The notes beneath the pieces were generated by a model. It saw nothing but the letters and a program-made list of their open reading frames with translations, made no database searches and was not told the origin of the DNA. A program made the translations under genes and the position numbers. This document shows positions 62,023-64,000 of a stretch of 64,000 nucleotides of DNA, in pieces. The first letter of the stretch is position 1. Each line of letters starts with the position of its first letter. This stretch comes from Gordonia alkaliphila. Its GTDB lineage: Bacteria > Actinomycetota > Actinomycetes > Mycobacteriales > Mycobacteriaceae. Location: the NCBI RefSeq assembly GCF_023017165.1, contig NZ_JALKBW010000001.1, forward strand, positions 930,001 through 994,000. The letters are read 5' to 3'.

Positions 62023-62466
62023 TCAGGCCTTGGCGCGACGTTCGGATTCGGCGGTGAGGCCCTTCTTCGCGGTGTCGGCGGCAGCCTTCTGCCCCTTCTT
62101 CACCAGCAGTCCGGGAAGCTTGATCTTGAGGTCGATCGACAGATCGAAACGCACGTGGCAGGAGTCCGGCCCGGTGGCGGTGATCTTGTAGCTGCCGCTC
62201 TGCATGGCCAGCTGCGAGCTGTCGATCAGCTCCCACGCGCACAGGTCGTCGGCCCAGGTGTAGGCCAGTTCCTGGGTGTCGTTGATGCCGATCATGCCGA
62301 CCGAGACCTTGACCCGATCCGGGGTGCCGTCCTCGTGGGTGCTGAGCACCTCGGCCGACTTGTGCGCACTGGACCAGTCCGGGAGCGAGGGAATGTCCTT
62401 GAGGACGTCGAGCACCACCGAAGCGGGTGCCTTGATATCGAATTCATTGGAAACAGAGACAGCCAT
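62023..62466 (-). CDS. SRPBCC (polyketide cyclase/dehydrase) family protein
   Basis: A 147-residue single-domain protein: VSVSNEFDIKAPASVVLDVLKDI, PDWSSAHKSAEVLS, a CAWELIDSSQLAMQSGSYKITATGP middle and a Lys-rich C-terminal helix (VKKGQKAAADTAKKG). SRPBCC proteins bind hydrophobic ligands in a helix-grip cavity. The name polyketide cyclase is only the family label; function unknown. No operon partner beyond the phosphatase upstream. Confidence 0.83.
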   Translation of the reverse strand: MAVSVSNEFDIKAPASVVLDVLKDIPSLPDWSSAHKSAEVLSTHEDGTPDRVKVSVGMIGINDTQELAYTWADDLCAWELIDSSQLAMQSGSYKITATGPDSCHVRFDLSIDLKIKLPGLLVKKGQKAAADTAKKGLTAESERRAKA

Positions 62467-62492
62467 GGAAAGAACCTACCCCGCGCTCTGGA

Positions 62493-63314
62493 TCAGCCGA
62501 CCAGGTATCGCTGACGCAACTGCTCCTGCGCCGCCGCGTCGATTCCGAGACCCTTGCTGAAGTAGGTGGCGACGTCGCCGTATTCGCTGTCCAACGACGC
62601 GAAAGCCGCGTCGAGATACGACTTCTGCACCCCGAGCACCGGGCGCAGCACCTCCGGGTCGCCGCCGGCCGCGGCAAACTTGTCGAACAGCGGCGCCAGC
62701 GACGGCAGCAGGCGATCGTTGGTGGCCAGGTAGTCGGTGTAGACGTCGTCGCGGTCGACGCCCATCAGGCTCAGGAAGCTCGCTGCGGCCCAGCCGGTGC
62801 GGTCCTTGCCGGTGGTGCAGTGGAACAGCGCCGGGCCGGAGTCCTCGCCGAGCAGCCCGAGGTAGAAGCGACGGTAGGCGGCGTTCGCGCTGTCCATGGT
62901 GAGGAAGTCCCGGTAGGTCTGCGCGATGTAGTCGCCGGCCTTGCCCTCCATCGAGGAGGTGAGCTCACCGAGGAGCGTCGGATCCTCGAGAACCTTGTCG
63001 AGGTTGCCGGGGATGGCCTGGGCGGCGTCGGCCAGCACGTCGAGCGGGACATCGGTGACGCCGGGCAGCGTCGGGTCGGGCAGCGCGGTCCGCTCGGCCG
63101 CCGAGCGCAGGTCGTAGATGGTGCGCAACGCCAGCGGCGCGAGCACGTCAGCGGCCGTCGTGATCACGCTGCGCAGATCGGTGGAGCGGTAGAGCCGCTG
63201 CGTCACCACGGTGCGACCGTCGTGCGCCGACCAGCCGCCGAGGTCGCGGAGATTCGGGAGAGCCGGAATGGGACTGGTCGCGGGCAGCGCGGAAACCTGG
63301 GTCATGGCGTCCAT
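62493..63314 (-). CDS. PtpB-like tyrosine/dual-specificity phosphatase
   Basis: A 273-residue phosphatase with the P-loop FHCTTGKDRTGW (Cys and Arg of HCxxGxxR) and the N-terminal LPNLRDLGG and TQRLYRSTDL. Length and layout match M. tuberculosis PtpB, a secreted phosphatase acting on phosphotyrosine and phosphoinositides; no signal peptide is visible. The start ATG at 63314 shares one base with the ABC exporter stop (TAATG), so the two are translationally coupled. An ATG at 63305 is the alternative. Confidence 0.88.
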   Translation of the reverse strand: MDAMTQVSALPATSPIPALPNLRDLGGWSAHDGRTVVTQRLYRSTDLRSVITTAADVLAPLALRTIYDLRSAAERTALPDPTLPGVTDVPLDVLADAAQAIPGNLDKVLEDPTLLGELTSSMEGKAGDYIAQTYRDFLTMDSANAAYRRFYLGLLGEDSGPALFHCTTGKDRTGWAAASFLSLMGVDRDDVYTDYLATNDRLLPSLAPLFDKFAAAGGDPEVLRPVLGVQKSYLDAAFASLDSEYGDVATYFSKGLGIDAAAQEQLRQRYLVG

Positions 63315-64000
63315 TATGCCGTGTTCGGTCCCGCCGCCGACGCCGTCGCGAACTGCGTCCGGTACAGCTCCGCGTACCGGCCGTCGGCGGCCAGCAGCGC
63401 CGCATGATCGCCGCGTTCGACGACGCGCCCGCCCTCGAGCACCACGATCTGATCGGCCGCCCGGATAGTGGACAGCCGGTGCGCGATCACCAACGACGTC
63501 CGGCCCACCAGCGCCTCGGACAGCGCTTCGGCGACCGCCGCCTCGGAAGTGGAGTCCAGGTGCGCGGTGGCCTCGTCGAGGATCACGACGGCCGGCTTGG
63601 CCAGCAGCATCCGCGCGATGGTGAGGCGCTGTCGTTCGCCGCCGGAGAGGCGGTACCCGCGCTCCCCGACCACGGTGTCGAGCTGGGCGGGCAGGTCCCG
63701 CACCAGGTCTTCCAGCCGGGCCCGGCGCAGCGCCGCCCACAGGTCGTCGTCGGTGGCCGTCGGATCGGCGAGCACCAGATTGGCCCGCACCGTGTCGTGG
63801 AACAGGTGCCCGTCCTGGGTCACCAGGCCCACCGTGCGATGCACCGATTCGGCGGTCAGATCCCGCACGTCGACGTCGTTGAGCAGGACGGCACCGGAGT
63901 CGACGTCGTACAGGCGGGTGGCCAGCGAGGCGATCGTCGACTTGCCCGCGCCGGAACTGCCGACGAGCGCCACCATGGAACCGGCCGGCACGTCGAGGTC
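63314..64000 (-). CDS. ABC exporter ATPase/permease, C-terminal ATP-binding part (5' truncated by window)
   Basis: About 228 residues of the nucleotide-binding domain: Walker A VGSSGAGKSTIAS, Q-loop GLVTQDGHLF, signature RLSGGERQRL, Walker B PAVVILDEATAHLD and H-loop SLVIAHRL. The frame is open past the window end, so the membrane half, if fused, lies outside. The sequence type is that of fused exporter half-transporters, used for lipids, drugs or peptides. Confidence 0.9.
   Translation of the reverse strand, partial: DLDVPAGSMVALVGSSGAGKSTIASLATRLYDVDSGAVLLNDVDVRDLTAESVHRTVGLVTQDGHLFHDTVRANLVLADPTATDDDLWAALRRARLEDLVRDLPAQLDTVVGERGYRLSGGERQRLTIARMLLAKPAVVILDEATAHLDSTSEAAVAEALSEALVGRTSLVIAHRLSTIRAADQIVVLEGGRVVERGDHAALLAADGRYAELYRTQFATASAAGPNTA

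Overview
The window is a 64 kb piece of a high-GC actinobacterial chromosome. Gene content points to a mycolic-acid-containing member of the Mycobacteriales, most likely Gordonia or a close relative. The signs are an HbhA-like heparin-binding haemagglutinin with a Lys/Ala/Pro tail, a PhoP/TcrX-type two-component pair, a RamB-type acetate regulator beside isocitrate lyase, a wax-ester synthase/DGAT, OtsA/OtsB trehalose synthesis and a PtpB-like phosphatase. The genus is an inference from gene content; no rRNA gene is present.

Layout. 1-7.4 kb: the 3' end of a RecQ-family helicase, a membrane protein, a HIT protein, a histidine kinase/response regulator pair, a frameshifted winged-helix gene, a RidA protein and a type-B carboxylesterase. 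7.5-8.9 kb: a complete ISL3-family insertion sequence with matching terminal inverted repeats and an 8-bp target duplication; its transposase frame is broken. 9.0-11.6 kb: two coupled secreted proteins, the second a lipase-like protein without the nucleophilic serine. 12.2-13.0 kb: a Phd/YefM-RelE type toxin-antitoxin cassette bracketed by two near-identical palindromic repeats, next to tRNA-Thr(TGT). 13.0-20.4 kb: a ThrE-like exporter, a TipA-like MerR regulator, a small conserved protein with otsA-otsB, a divergent ROK regulator and SDR, and an ECF sigma factor.

20.4-54.3 kb is largely collinear, from memory of that genome, with the M. tuberculosis Rv0462-Rv0485 neighbourhood: deoC, a DUF2993 protein, a nitrilase-fold amidohydrolase, DUF2505 proteins, murB, DUF2516, an XRE regulator, DUF445, TetR, hbhA, fadB2, isocitrate lyase, ramB, an AhpD-like protein and lpd. 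Insertions in this backbone are purU, a MerR regulator with a hydrolase, a WS/DGAT and the 41.7-52.8 kb block. That block holds a large secreted protein of unknown function, two operons whose promoters carry IdeR/DtxR-like iron boxes (methyltransferase-cupin-Cys-containing HTH regulator, and Mtb12-like secreted protein-ABC transporter), a racemase with an Ntn-amidohydrolase, and a second ThrE-like transporter. 54.6-64 kb: an MHS-family symporter, a TetR regulator with a palindromic operator, an old yellow enzyme, a prolyl oligopeptidase, a membrane protein with PPK2, an SRPBCC protein, and a PtpB-like phosphatase coupled to the end of an ABC exporter gene.

How the genes work together. Central carbon: icl, fadB2, ramB and lpd form an acetate/fatty-acid block, and a RamB-like box lies upstream of icl. 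Envelope and stress: otsAB, murB, hbhA and the two-component system. The least explained parts are the two iron-box operons at 44.3-48.2 kb, the secreted pseudo-lipase pair at 9-11.6 kb and the repeat-bracketed toxin-antitoxin cassette. Three genes (winged-helix, transposase, alpha/beta hydrolase) each carry one apparent single-base deletion in a G run, so raw reads should be checked before calling them pseudogenes.
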